Part shown: positions 18,811 through 27,770 of the stretch, one piece after another
Numbering within the stretch: the first letter of the stretch is position 1
How the letters are laid out: the number at the start of each line of letters is the position of its first letter
NCBI GenBank assembly: GCA_019634575.1
Contig: JAHCAY010000001.1
Location: 248,001-312,000 of the forward strand
Length of the DNA: 64,000 nucleotides
Direction: 5' to 3'
DNA from: Candidatus Didemnitutus sp.
Lineage (GTDB): Bacteria > Verrucomicrobiota > Verrucomicrobiia > Opitutales > Opitutaceae
Program-made: the position numbers and the translations under genes
Notes under the pieces: model-generated
What the model saw: only the letters and a program-made list of their open reading frames with translations
The model's database searches: none
What the model was told of the DNA's origin: nothing

Positions 18811-19716
18811 ATGTCTCTGGCACTTCTTTTCGCAGGGCAGGGCGCCCAAAAGGTCGGCATGGGCAAGTCGCTTTACGACGGCTCGGTGGCGGCGCGCGCG
18901 CTTTACGATCAAGCCAACCAAGTGCTCGGCTGGGACTTGAAGCAAATCAGCTTCGAGGGCCCGGAGGCGGACCTCACGCAGACCAAGGTGTGCCAGCCGG
19001 CGCTGTTCGTGCACGGGCTCGCCGTCCTCGCCGCCCTGAAAGAGCGAGGCAAGTTGCCGGAAGTGACGTTCGCACTCGGCCTTAGCCTCGGCGAAGTGAC
19101 GGCGCTGACCGCGGCGGGCGTTTTTGATTTTGCGACCGGCTTGAAGGTCGTGGCGCGTCGCGGCGAACTCATGCAGCAGGCCTGCGAGAAAAGCGTCGGC
19201 GGCATGGCCGCGATCATCGGCGAGGAACGCGCGAAGGTCGCCGAACTCTGCCGCGAGTTCGACATCGAGGCGGCGAATTTCAACGCGCCCGGCCAAATCA
19301 TCGTTTCCGGCGAGAAGGCCAAGGTCGAAGCGCTCGTCGCGGCGGCGAAGGACAAAGGCCTCAAGCGCGTGATGCCGCTCAATGTGGCGGGAGCTTACCA
19401 CAGCCGCCTGATGGAGCCGGCGCGTGCGGAGTTTGCGCAGTTCCTCCAGAGCGTCACTTTCAACCGCCCGACGTTCACCGTTTTCACCAACACCACTGGC
19501 CAGGCCGTGAGCGAGCCGGCACAGATCCGCGAGGCGCTGGTCAAACAGGTGGTGTCGAGCGTCCTTTGGGAAGATTGTATGCGCAGCGCCGTCGCAGCGG
19601 GCGCCACGGAATTCTGGGAGTGCGGCCCGGGCGGCGTCCTCGCCGGCCTCGCGCGTCGCACCGAGAAGGCGTGGGTCGTGAAATCGTTCAGCGAACTCTC
19701 CGAACTCCCCGCCTAA
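18811..19716 (+). CDS. fabD: Malonyl-CoA-ACP transacylase
   Basis: Transfers malonyl from CoA to acyl carrier protein in fatty-acid synthesis. 301 residues, with the N-terminal FAGQGAQ loop, the active-site serine S92 in GLSLGE, and the histidine partner in the AGAYHSRLM segment. First of a three-gene run with lepA (TAATG overlap) and lepB. Other fab genes are not nearby. Confidence 0.96.
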   Translation: MSLALLFAGQGAQKVGMGKSLYDGSVAARALYDQANQVLGWDLKQISFEGPEADLTQTKVCQPALFVHGLAVLAALKERGKLPEVTFALGLSLGEVTALTAAGVFDFATGLKVVARRGELMQQACEKSVGGMAAIIGEERAKVAELCREFDIEAANFNAPGQIIVSGEKAKVEALVAAAKDKGLKRVMPLNVAGAYHSRLMEPARAEFAQFLQSVTFNRPTFTVFTNTTGQAVSEPAQIREALVKQVVSSVLWEDCMRSAVAAGATEFWECGPGGVLAGLARRTEKAWVVKSFSELSELPA

Positions 19717-21515
19717 TGGCCGATTTGCTCACTCGAAATTTCTGCATCATCGCACACGTCGATCACGGCAAGACGACGCTGTCCGACCGCCTGCTCGAAT
19801 ACACGAACACCGTGTCGCAGCGCGTGCTGACCGATCAGCACCTCGACGCGATGGACCTCGAGAAGGAGCGCGGCATCACGATCAAGATGCACCCGGTCGT
19901 GATGCATTACCCGGCGAAGGACGGCAAAACCTACAAACTGCACCTCACCGATACACCGGGACACGTGGACTTCTCCTACGAGGTCTCGCGCTCGCTCGCG
20001 GCGTGCGAAGGCGCGCTGTTGCTCATCGACGCCGCCCAGGGTGTCGAGGCGCAGACCGTCGCGAACGCGCACCTCGCCTTCAACCAAGGCCTCAAGGTCA
20101 TCCCGGTCATCAACAAGATCGACCTGCCGAGCGCGAATCTCGAACTCTGCATCAAGCAGCTTGAGGACATCCTCACGATTCCGGGTGAAGAGGCGATTCT
20201 CGCCAGCGGCAAGGCCGGCATTGGAATTCAGGACATTCTCGAGGCTGTCGTGACGCGCATCCCGGCGCCGCGTTGGACGGATTACCCGACACTGCGCGCA
20301 CTCGTGTTCGACTCGAAATACGATTCCTACCGCGGCGTGATTTCCTACGCGCGTGTCTTCTCCGGCACGATCAAGGCCGGCGAAATGATGATGCTGATGA
20401 GCACCGGCCAGCGCTCCGAAGTGAAGGAAGTCGGTGTGTTCCGCCCGGCGATGGAGAAGGTGAGCGAACTCGGCCCGGGCGACGTCGGCTACATCGTCTC
20501 GAACATCAAGAGCACCGACGAAATCAAGATCGGCGACACCGTCACGCATGCCAACAAGCCCGCGAGCGAGATGCTGCCCGGCTACAAGGAAGTCCGCCCG
20601 ATGGTCTACTGCGGCCTCTATCCGCTCGAGTCCGACGATTACGAGAAACTCAAGGTCGCGCTCGGCAAACTGCGCCTCAACGACTCCGCACTCGTCTATC
20701 AGACCGAGTCGTCCGTCGCGCTCGGCTTCGGCTTTCGCGCGGGCTTCCTCGGCCTGCTGCACATGGAAGTCATCCAGGAGCGCATCCGCCGCGAATACGA
20801 CGTCGACATCATCTCCACCTATCCGAGCGTCGTCTACAAGGTCACGAACCACGCGAAGGAAACGATCGAGGTCGATAACCCCGTCGATCTCCCGGATCCG
20901 GCCTCGATCCTCGAAATCGCCGAGCCGACGATCAAGGCGCAGATCCATATCCCGAACGAGTTCATGGGCGACATCATGAATCTCATCATGGAAAAGCGCG
21001 GTTCGCTCGACCACACCGACACGCTCGACGGCGCCCGCGTCATGCTCACCTGCGTGCTGCCGCTCAACGAGATCCTCGTCGATTTCAACGATCGCCTGAA
21101 GAGCATCACGCGCGGCTACGGCTCCATGGATTACGAGCTCGGCGAATATCGCGCGTCCGACCTCGTGAAGATGGACATCCTGGTAAACAGCGACCCGGTC
21201 GACGCATTCGCGAGCATCGTGCACCGCTCGAAAGCCGAGACCCAGGGCCGTGCGCTCTGCGAGAAATTGGCCGACATTATTCCGCCGCAGATGTTCAAGA
21301 TCGCCGTGCAGGCCGCCATCGGCGGCAAGATCATCGCGCGCGACAACGTCCGCGAGATGCGCAAGGACGTCACCGCGAAGTGCTACGGCGGCGACATCTC
21401 CCGCAAGCGCAAGCTCCTCGAAAAGCAGAAAGAGGGTAAGAAGAAGATGAAGCAGATCGGCAAAGTCTCCATCCCTCCGGACGCCTTCATTCAGGTTCTC
21501 AAAACCAACAACTGA
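19716..21515 (+). CDS. lepA: Elongation factor 4 (LepA)
   Basis: Ribosome-associated translational GTPase, 599 residues. G1 is AHVDHGKTT near residue 12, G3 is DTPGHVDF, G4 is NKIDLP, and the LepA-specific C-terminal domain ends with KQIGKVSIPPDAF. The ATG at 19716 overlaps the fabD stop; the longer frame upstream duplicates fabD sequence in another frame and is discarded. The lepA-lepB order is the classical one. Confidence 0.98.
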   Translation: MADLLTRNFCIIAHVDHGKTTLSDRLLEYTNTVSQRVLTDQHLDAMDLEKERGITIKMHPVVMHYPAKDGKTYKLHLTDTPGHVDFSYEVSRSLAACEGALLLIDAAQGVEAQTVANAHLAFNQGLKVIPVINKIDLPSANLELCIKQLEDILTIPGEEAILASGKAGIGIQDILEAVVTRIPAPRWTDYPTLRALVFDSKYDSYRGVISYARVFSGTIKAGEMMMLMSTGQRSEVKEVGVFRPAMEKVSELGPGDVGYIVSNIKSTDEIKIGDTVTHANKPASEMLPGYKEVRPMVYCGLYPLESDDYEKLKVALGKLRLNDSALVYQTESSVALGFGFRAGFLGLLHMEVIQERIRREYDVDIISTYPSVVYKVTNHAKETIEVDNPVDLPDPASILEIAEPTIKAQIHIPNEFMGDIMNLIMEKRGSLDHTDTLDGARVMLTCVLPLNEILVDFNDRLKSITRGYGSMDYELGEYRASDLVKMDILVNSDPVDAFASIVHRSKAETQGRALCEKLADIIPPQMFKIAVQAAIGGKIIARDNVREMRKDVTAKCYGGDISRKRKLLEKQKEGKKKMKQIGKVSIPPDAFIQVLKTNN

Positions 21516-21534
21516 GTTCGCCCCTTTTTCCGCC

Positions 21535-22899
21535 GTGTTCGACTTTCTCCTCTCCGAAGAAAAAAAGATGCGGCGCCATGCCGCGAACTGGCTCGAAGTC
21601 GCCGAGCGCATCTACAACTTCCGCCGCGACCAACTGCCTGCTGCGCAGGTCCAGCAACTCGTCGCCGCCAGCGGCGACCTCAAGCTGCGCCTCAAGGACA
21701 AGGCCGACGCCTCGAAGCTCAAGATGGCGATCGAGAAGCTCGAGGACGTCCTCCGCCAGACCGGCGGCCGCATTTATCCGACCTCGTCGCTGGTCGAGAA
21801 CGTCGAGTTCTTCCTCGTCGCCGCGATCGTGATTCTCGGCCTGCGCGCGTATTTCGTGCAGCCATTCAAGATCCCGACGAACTCGATGTGGCCGACCTAC
21901 TACGGCATGACGCACGAGCTCATCAAACCGGGCGAGGAGCCTGGTGTGCTCGGCCGCCTCGGCCGCCTGCTTGCATTCGGCGCGACGCACTACCAGGCCA
22001 CCGCTGCCGCCGATGGCGAAGTGCTCGTGCCCGCGTTGAAGTTTCAGGATGGTGAATTCCACGTGGTGTCGACCCAACGCGCTGGACGCGCGCTCGGCTT
22101 TTTCCCGACGACTTACCGCGTCTACACCTTCCTGGTGAACGGAACACCCACCGAACTGGAGGTGCCGGCGGACTTCGGCTTCGAGCGCGTGCTCGACGAG
22201 GCCTTCGGCGGCAAGAACCGTCCTTTCACCCGCGTGCTCCGGGAGCAGGCGCTGAGTAGCGGTCGCACGCCGGAGTCCTCGATTCTCACGATTTCCGCCG
22301 GCGGACGCACCTTTGACCAACGCGTCTACTGGATTCCCGTGGGCAAGCAGGTGAAGCGCGGCGAGCCGATCCTGTCGTTCGACATTTTGACGGGCGATCT
22401 GCTGTTCGTGGATCGCATCACCTACAATTTCTTCCCGCCGAAGGTGGGGCAGGGCTTCGTTTTCAAGACCGAGAACATCCACAGCGACGCGATGACCGGA
22501 CCAAACGGCGAGCAGTTGCGCCAATACTACATCAAGCGCCTCGTCGGCACTCCCGGCGACAAGATCGAGGTCCGCGCGCCCAAATTCGTCCGCGACGGCG
22601 GCGACAACTCGAACGATCCCGCCGCACAGCTTTTTCGCAACGGCGCGCCCATCGCCGGCGCCGACGCCTTCAAAGCAAATTCGGAGAAACGAGGACTCTA
22701 TCCGGGCTACACGAACGTCGGACTGCTCGGCATCGGAAACGTCGTCGAGGTGCCGGCGAATTCGTTCATGGCACTTGGCGACAACTCGCCGAACAGCGCA
22801 GACAGCCGCTACTGGGGTTTCATCCCGGACAAGGACGTCGTCGGCAAGCCGCTGTTCATCTACTATCCGCTCACGCGCCGCTGGGGCCTAGCGCGCTGA
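21535..22899 (+). CDS. lepB: Signal peptidase I, long form
   Basis: Membrane endopeptidase that removes Sec signal peptides. 454 residues from a GTG start. An unusually long, charged cytoplasmic N-terminal region (1-90) precedes one membrane segment (91-108). The catalytic serine is S117 in IPTNSMWPT, the lysine is in YIKRLVGTPGD, and GDNSPNSADSRYWG closes the fold. A roughly 200-residue insertion lies between the Ser and Lys boxes. Long forms of this sort are known in Verrucomicrobiota and relatives. Nineteen bases after lepA. Confidence 0.94.
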   Translation: MFDFLLSEEKKMRRHAANWLEVAERIYNFRRDQLPAAQVQQLVAASGDLKLRLKDKADASKLKMAIEKLEDVLRQTGGRIYPTSSLVENVEFFLVAAIVILGLRAYFVQPFKIPTNSMWPTYYGMTHELIKPGEEPGVLGRLGRLLAFGATHYQATAAADGEVLVPALKFQDGEFHVVSTQRAGRALGFFPTTYRVYTFLVNGTPTELEVPADFGFERVLDEAFGGKNRPFTRVLREQALSSGRTPESSILTISAGGRTFDQRVYWIPVGKQVKRGEPILSFDILTGDLLFVDRITYNFFPPKVGQGFVFKTENIHSDAMTGPNGEQLRQYYIKRLVGTPGDKIEVRAPKFVRDGGDNSNDPAAQLFRNGAPIAGADAFKANSEKRGLYPGYTNVGLLGIGNVVEVPANSFMALGDNSPNSADSRYWGFIPDKDVVGKPLFIYYPLTRRWGLAR

Positions 22900-23007
22900 C
22901 GCGCACGACTTGCCACGGTTGCGCCGCGTGCTGTTGGAGCTAGGGAAGCGCTGAATAGCTCTCGCCGGTCGGTTTTGGCGGCGGACGACCGACGGCGGCG
23001 ACCACCT

Positions 23008-23559
23008 TCAATCCTCGATCCAAACCAGATCGCCCACGCGCACCTCGTCGTAGAGTTCGATGATGTCGAGGTTGCGCATCTGGACGCAGCCGCTGCTGGC
23101 GGGCTTGCCGAGATGGTCCTCGTGATTCGTGCCGTGGATGTAGACGTAACGGCCGTGGGTGTCGACGGACTCGCCGGCGGCGTTCGTGCCGGCGTTCACG
23201 CCGGCTTCGAGGCCGCGCAGCCACAGAATGCGCGTCGTGATCAGGTTCTTGGCCTGCTCGTCGGCGTCGAACTCGGAGAAATGCCGGCCGGTGTTCACAC
23301 GGGCCTTGAAGACAATGCCCGGAGGTGCGCCCGCGCCGATGCGCTCGGCGATCTCGTGCAGGCCGCGCGGGGTGCCCATCGAATCCTTCACGTTGGATGG
23401 CGGGCGCAGCGAGGTGGATATGACGTAACTCTTCACCAGCTGCCCATCCCGATAGAAACCCATCAGCTGCTTGCTGATCGAAACGACAATAGAACGCGCT
23501 GACGGCTTGCGGCCGAGAGCGGCAGACTTTTTCGTGGCCCGTTCCAAGGAATTTTTCAC
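23008..23559 (-). CDS. L,D-transpeptidase (YkuD domain) without a visible signal peptide
   Basis: A 183-residue YkuD-fold protein. The catalytic motif is present: IHGTNHEDHLGKPASSGCVQM, written here as HGT then SSGCVQM, with the nucleophile Cys followed by the usual V-(Q/R)-M. Such enzymes cross-link peptidoglycan or attach proteins in the periplasm. The start is taken as GTG at 23559, which gives a basic N-terminus with no hydrophobic export signal. The frame stays open upstream across asd on the other strand but contains no signal peptide either. Its start codon abuts the asd start codon. Confidence 0.85.
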   Translation of the reverse strand: MKNSLERATKKSAALGRKPSARSIVVSISKQLMGFYRDGQLVKSYVISTSLRPPSNVKDSMGTPRGLHEIAERIGAGAPPGIVFKARVNTGRHFSEFDADEQAKNLITTRILWLRGLEAGVNAGTNAAGESVDTHGRYVYIHGTNHEDHLGKPASSGCVQMRNLDIIELYDEVRVGDLVWIED

Positions 23560-24594
23560 GTGAATACCAAGTCCTATCGAGTCGGCATCGTCGGTGCGAC
23601 GGGAGCGGTCGGTCAAGAGCTGATCGGTCTGCTCCAGTCGCGGCAGTTTCCGCTCGCGGAGCTGAGGCTCATGGCCTCCGCGCGCTCCGTGGGTCGCGTC
23701 GTCGAGTTCGCCGGGAAAAAACTCACGGTGATCGAGGCGAAGCCCGAGGCGTTCGAGGGACTCGATCTCGCGCTGTTCGCCGCCGAGGGCGCGATCGCGA
23801 AGGCGCTGGCGCCGGAAGCGGTGAAGCGCGGCTGCCTCGTGTTGGACAAGAGCTCGGCGTTCCGGATGCGCGAGGACGTCCCGCTGGTCGTGCCCGAGAT
23901 CAATCTCGCGGCGACGCGCGGACATCGCGGTATCATCGCGAGCCCGAACTGCTCGACGGCCATCGCACTCATGGGCCTTTACCCGCTGCACCGGCTCTTC
24001 GGCGTGAAGCGCGTGTTCTTCTCCACCTATCAATCCGTCTCCGGCACCGGAGCCGACGCTATCGATGAACTCGAGGCGCAGACGCAGGCCTACGCCAAGG
24101 GCCAGCCGCTCACGCGCTCGGTTTATCCGTATCAGATTTTCCAGAACCTCATCCCGCACATCGACTCGTTCGGTGTCGACGGCTACACGGGCGAGGAGAC
24201 GAAGATGCGCGAAGAGAGCCGCAAGATCATGGGCCTGCCGGCGCTGAAGGTCTCCGCGACCTGCGTGCGGGTGCCGGTCGTGCGCGCGCACTCCGTGGCG
24301 GTGAATGCGGAGTTCGAGAAGCCCGTCGACGTCACTGCCGCGCGCGCGGCGATTGCGCAATTCGAGGGCGCCGAGCTCGTCGACGACGTGACCAACAAGG
24401 TGTATCCGACGCCGTTGGATTTCAGCCGCAAGGTGAAGTGCGGCGTCGGTCGCATCCGCGTCGACACGACGTGGGACAACGGCCTCGCGCTCTGGGTCGC
24501 CGGCGACAACCTTTGGAAGGGCGCAGCGTTGAATTCGATCCAGATTGCGGAGGCGATGATTCGCGAAGGCATCCCGCTGCGGCCGTCGGCGTGA
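23560..24594 (+). CDS. asd: Aspartate-semialdehyde dehydrogenase
   Basis: Reduces aspartyl phosphate to aspartate semialdehyde for lysine, threonine and methionine. 344 residues from a GTG at 23560. It has the Rossmann motif GATGAVGQE (12-20), the catalytic cysteine C131 in ASPNCSTA and the later GxGRIRVDT block. An AAGGA ribosome site is at 23546-23550. The start codon abuts the divergent L,D-transpeptidase start within the palindrome CACGTG. Its product feeds DapA and hence cell-wall diaminopimelate. Confidence 0.97.
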   Translation: MNTKSYRVGIVGATGAVGQELIGLLQSRQFPLAELRLMASARSVGRVVEFAGKKLTVIEAKPEAFEGLDLALFAAEGAIAKALAPEAVKRGCLVLDKSSAFRMREDVPLVVPEINLAATRGHRGIIASPNCSTAIALMGLYPLHRLFGVKRVFFSTYQSVSGTGADAIDELEAQTQAYAKGQPLTRSVYPYQIFQNLIPHIDSFGVDGYTGEETKMREESRKIMGLPALKVSATCVRVPVVRAHSVAVNAEFEKPVDVTAARAAIAQFEGAELVDDVTNKVYPTPLDFSRKVKCGVGRIRVDTTWDNGLALWVAGDNLWKGAALNSIQIAEAMIREGIPLRPSA

Positions 24595-24610
24595 GCCGCG
24601 CCTAAGGTAG

Positions 24611-24741
24611 CCCGCGCCTCCGGGCGCGGGTGGCTGCGGTGGAGGGCGCGGCTACTGCCGCGCCGCGAACTTCTTGACGGCATCGAACGTCAACGGCGTG
24701 GCAGTAGCCACGCCCTTCACCAAACCGTCCTCCGAGAGGAC
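24611..24741. repeat. Cluster of four short hairpins between asd and tRNA-Val
   Basis: Four perfect palindromes in about 130 bases: 24611-24630 (8-bp stem), 24645-24664 (8-bp stem, loop TACT), 24695-24714 (8-bp stem, loop AGTA) and 24727-24741 (6-bp stem). The second and third are also near-inverted copies of each other (18 of 20 bases). None has a T-run. This looks like a REP/BIME-type intergenic element, possibly also ending asd transcription. The remaining 95 bases up to the tRNA show nothing else. Confidence 0.6.
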
Positions 24742-24835
24742 TGGCTACTCGGCAACGGGCGCAGTTTTACCAGCCGGCCCGCACCGGCTTTCTCCTTGCG
24801 AGAGGTAATCGGCTGCCGTTTCGTCTCCGGATTCC

Positions 24836-24912
24836 GGACGCTTAGCTCAGTTGGTTAGAGCATCTCGTTTACACCGAGAGGGTCGGGGGTTCGAGTCCCT
24901 CAGCGTCCACCA
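24836..24912 (+). tRNA. tRNA-Val (anticodon TAC)
   Basis: Acceptor GGACGCT pairs with AGCGTCC, D-arm GCTC/GAGC, anticodon stem CTCG/CGAG with loop TTTACAC giving TAC, T-arm GGGTTCGAGTCCC region, and CCA encoded. Only 15 bases separate its 3' end from the hemC start codon. Confidence 0.96.
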
Positions 24913-24927
24913 GTGCCAATTTTCCGC

Positions 24928-25773
24928 ATGAAACTCCTCCTCGCCACCCGCAAAAGCCCGCTCGCACTCGCGCAGACCAACATGGTCGCCGCGCGTTTCG
25001 CCGAGAAGCTGGGCGCCGAATGCGAACTGCTCAAGATCGTCACGACCGGCGATCGCCAGACCGACTGGTCGCTGATCAAGCAGGGCGGCAAGGGGCTCTT
25101 CACCGCGGAACTCGAGCAGGCGCTCCTGCGCGGCGACGCGCACGCCGCCGTGCACAGTTGCAAGGACTTGCCGGGCGAGAATCCAGCCGGCCTCACCGTT
25201 GCCGGCTTTCTGCCGCGCGAGCTCACACACGACGTGCTCGTGCTTCGCGAGGGTGTCACGACGCCCGCGACGATCGGGTCGAGCAGCCCGCGCCGGCAGT
25301 TGCAGGTCGCGAAGCTTTTCCCGGGCGTGAAGTTCACCGAGATTCGCGGCAACGTCGACACGCGCCTGAAGAAGATCGCGCAGGGCGACGCCGACGCGAC
25401 GATCCTCGCCGCCGCCGGCATGCGCCGCCTCGGCATCCACAGCTGGCCGGGCGTCACGTTCCGCCCGCTGAAGTTCGAGGAAAGCGTGCCCGCCGTCGGA
25501 CAGGGCGCCATCGCGATCCAATGCCGCACCGACCTCGCCGCGCAACTGGCGCCGGCGCTCGACGCGGCGACTTTCCGCAACGTGACGCTCGAGCGCGCGT
25601 TCCAGGCGCAGATCGGGGGCGGGTGTCAGGTGGCGTTCGCGGCGCACGCGACGGACGACACGCTGCATTTTTTCCACGAGCGCGCCGGCATCCGCCGCTT
25701 CCCGCTGACTGCGGCCGACTTTGCCGCGCCGCAGCAAACCGCCGCGCGCATCCTCAAGGAGCTCGGATTCTAA
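24928..25773 (+). CDS. hemC: Hydroxymethylbilane synthase
   Basis: Polymerises four porphobilinogens into hydroxymethylbilane. 281 residues, a little shorter than the usual 300-320 because the C-terminal domain is trimmed. Key features are the N-terminal ATRKSPLALAQ, HSCKDLP, SSSPRRQ and RGNVDTRL, and the cofactor-binding cysteine C233 in IGGGCQVAF. The ATG at 24928 is used; five more codons upstream would start inside the tRNA. It overlaps hemD by one base (TAATG). Confidence 0.97.
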   Translation: MKLLLATRKSPLALAQTNMVAARFAEKLGAECELLKIVTTGDRQTDWSLIKQGGKGLFTAELEQALLRGDAHAAVHSCKDLPGENPAGLTVAGFLPRELTHDVLVLREGVTTPATIGSSSPRRQLQVAKLFPGVKFTEIRGNVDTRLKKIAQGDADATILAAAGMRRLGIHSWPGVTFRPLKFEESVPAVGQGAIAIQCRTDLAAQLAPALDAATFRNVTLERAFQAQIGGGCQVAFAAHATDDTLHFFHERAGIRRFPLTAADFAAPQQTAARILKELGF

Positions 25774-26567
25774 TGGCTGCGAAATCCGCCTCCACCGCGC
25801 CGCTCGCCGGCCGCCGCATCGTCATCACCCGTCCGCGTGAGCAGGCCGCTGAATGGCGTGCGCAACTCGAGGCGCAGGGTGCCGACGTGATCGAGCTGCC
25901 CCTCATCCAGGTCACCAAGCACTACGACAAGCAGACGCTGGTCGAGATTTTCGCCGAGCTCACCCAATACGAGTGGCTGATCTTCACCAGCGCGAACGGC
26001 GCGCGGTTCTTCTTCGAGGAGTTCCTGAAGGGCTTCGACGACATTCGTGCGCTCGGTCTCGTGCGCATCGCATGCGTCGGCGAGGCCACGGCGGATGTGG
26101 TGCGCGGCCTGCATTTGCGTGTGGAGTTGCAGCCGAAGAAGGCCAACGCCGAGGAACTCGCACAGGCGATGCTCGAACGCGAATCGCTCGACAGCGCAAA
26201 GATCCTCGTCGTCACCGGCAACCTCAACCGTGACGTGCTCGTGGAAAAACTCCACGAAGCGCGCGCCATCGTCGACACGCTGCCGATCTACAAGACCGAG
26301 GAGACCGATCTCGCGAAGGATCCGGTCGCGGGCGATTTCCGGTCCAAGGGCGCGGACGCGATCCTCTTCGCCAGTCCGTCCGCCGTGCAGTCGTTCTTCG
26401 ACCAGGCCGCGGCGTTGAAACTCGCGGCCAAGGCGAAGCGTCCGCTCTCGGGCAGCATCGGCGCGACGACGACCGCGGCGATGAAGCAGCTCGGCCTGCC
26501 GGTGGATTTCGAGGCGGCGCAGGCCAATCTCGGTTCGTTTGTCGACGCGCTGCTCAAGAAGCTCTGA
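25773..26567 (+). CDS. hemD: Uroporphyrinogen-III synthase
   Basis: Cyclises hydroxymethylbilane with D-ring inversion. 264 residues forming two alpha/beta lobes; family marks are RRIVITRPREQA at the start, WLIFTSANGARFF, the LPIYKTEET hinge and ILFASPSAVQSF. The sequence family is weakly conserved, but position directly after hemC with a TAATG overlap makes the assignment secure. Confidence 0.94.
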   Translation: MAAKSASTAPLAGRRIVITRPREQAAEWRAQLEAQGADVIELPLIQVTKHYDKQTLVEIFAELTQYEWLIFTSANGARFFFEEFLKGFDDIRALGLVRIACVGEATADVVRGLHLRVELQPKKANAEELAQAMLERESLDSAKILVVTGNLNRDVLVEKLHEARAIVDTLPIYKTEETDLAKDPVAGDFRSKGADAILFASPSAVQSFFDQAAALKLAAKAKRPLSGSIGATTTAAMKQLGLPVDFEAAQANLGSFVDALLKKL

Positions 26568-26650
26568 TTCCGGCCGGCGGGATACCCGGCGCACCCGGAA
26601 TATGTCGGATTGAATTCCGCGCGTTCCGTGTGTTCCGTGGACGCTTCCTC

Positions 26651-27751
26651 ATGAAAGTCCCGTTCCTCGACCTGAAGCCTCAGCATCAGGCCATTCGCGA
26701 CGAAGTCCTCGCCGCGCTTGCCGCCACCTACGACGCCACGCGTTTCTGCCTCGGCAAGGATGTCGAGGATTTCGAAAAGGGGTTCAGCGCAAAGTTCGGC
26801 TACACCCGCACGCTCGGCATGAACAGCGGCACGTCGCCGCTGCACCTCGGCTCGCTTTGCGGCGGCTTCGGGCCGGGAGACGAGGTGATCACGACGCCGT
26901 TCACTTTCGCGTCGAGCTGCTGGGGCATCAGCTACGTCGGAGCGAAGCCGGTGTTCGTCGACATCGATCCGGACACCTGGTGCATCAGCCCCGAGGCGAT
27001 CGCGAAGGCGATCACGCCGCGCACGAAGGGCATCGTGGTCGTGCACATCTTCGGCCAGCCCGCGCGGATGGACGAGATCATGGCCATCGCGGCGGCGCAC
27101 CAGCTGTTCGTCGTCGAGGATTGCGCGCAGGCCGTCGGTGCGCGCTACAAGGGCGCGCCGGTCGGCGCCATCGGCGACTGCGGCACGTTCAGTTTCTATC
27201 CGACGAAGAACCTCGGAGCCTGCGGCGAGGGTGGGGCGTTCGTTTCGAAGCACGCCGCTGTGATGGACAAGGCGCAGCTGTTGCGCGTGCACGGTTCGCC
27301 GAAGCGTTACCTGCACACGGAGGTCGGCTTCAATTTCCGCATGGACGGCTTTCAGGGCGCGATCCTCAACATCAAGCTCAAGCACATCGAGGCTTACACC
27401 GCGCGCCGCCGGGCGATCGCCGCGCTATATCGTGCCGGCATCAGGAACCCTGCGGTCACGCTCCCGGTCGTGCCCGCCTATGGCGAGAGCGTGTGGCACC
27501 AGTTCACGATCCTGCACGAGCGCCGCGACGCACTGCGCGCGCACCTCGAACAGCAGGGCATCGGCACTGACATCATTTATCCGGGGCCGATGCACCTCCA
27601 GCCGTGCTACGCCGCGCTCGGCTACGCCAAGGGCAGCCTGCCGGTCGCGGAATACACCAGCGAGCGCTGTGTGAGCCTCCCGATTTTCCCGGAATTGACC
27701 GATGAGCAGGTGGCGCACGTGATCGCCGCGGTTAATTCCTTCGCCGGGTGA
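26651..27751 (+). CDS. DegT/DnrJ/EryC1/StrS family aminotransferase
   Basis: A PLP-dependent sugar aminotransferase of 366 residues from the ATG at 26651. The N-terminus MKVPFLDLKPQ, the cofactor Asp region VVEDCAQAVGA and the Schiff-base lysine K186 in SFYPTKNLGACGEGG are diagnostic. Such enzymes make amino sugars for surface polysaccharides, usually beside other nucleotide-sugar genes, none of which are here. It follows hemD on the same strand and precedes trpF by 19 bases. Substrate unknown. Confidence 0.94.
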   Translation: MKVPFLDLKPQHQAIRDEVLAALAATYDATRFCLGKDVEDFEKGFSAKFGYTRTLGMNSGTSPLHLGSLCGGFGPGDEVITTPFTFASSCWGISYVGAKPVFVDIDPDTWCISPEAIAKAITPRTKGIVVVHIFGQPARMDEIMAIAAAHQLFVVEDCAQAVGARYKGAPVGAIGDCGTFSFYPTKNLGACGEGGAFVSKHAAVMDKAQLLRVHGSPKRYLHTEVGFNFRMDGFQGAILNIKLKHIEAYTARRRAIAALYRAGIRNPAVTLPVVPAYGESVWHQFTILHERRDALRAHLEQQGIGTDIIYPGPMHLQPCYAALGYAKGSLPVAEYTSERCVSLPIFPELTDEQVAHVIAAVNSFAG

Positions 27752-27770
27752 CCGATAAGCAAGTTTTCGG

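Noticed and set aside
19713-21611. A 632-residue open frame antisense to lepA
   Set aside because: The sense strand encodes a conserved LepA; the antisense product has no recognisable domain.
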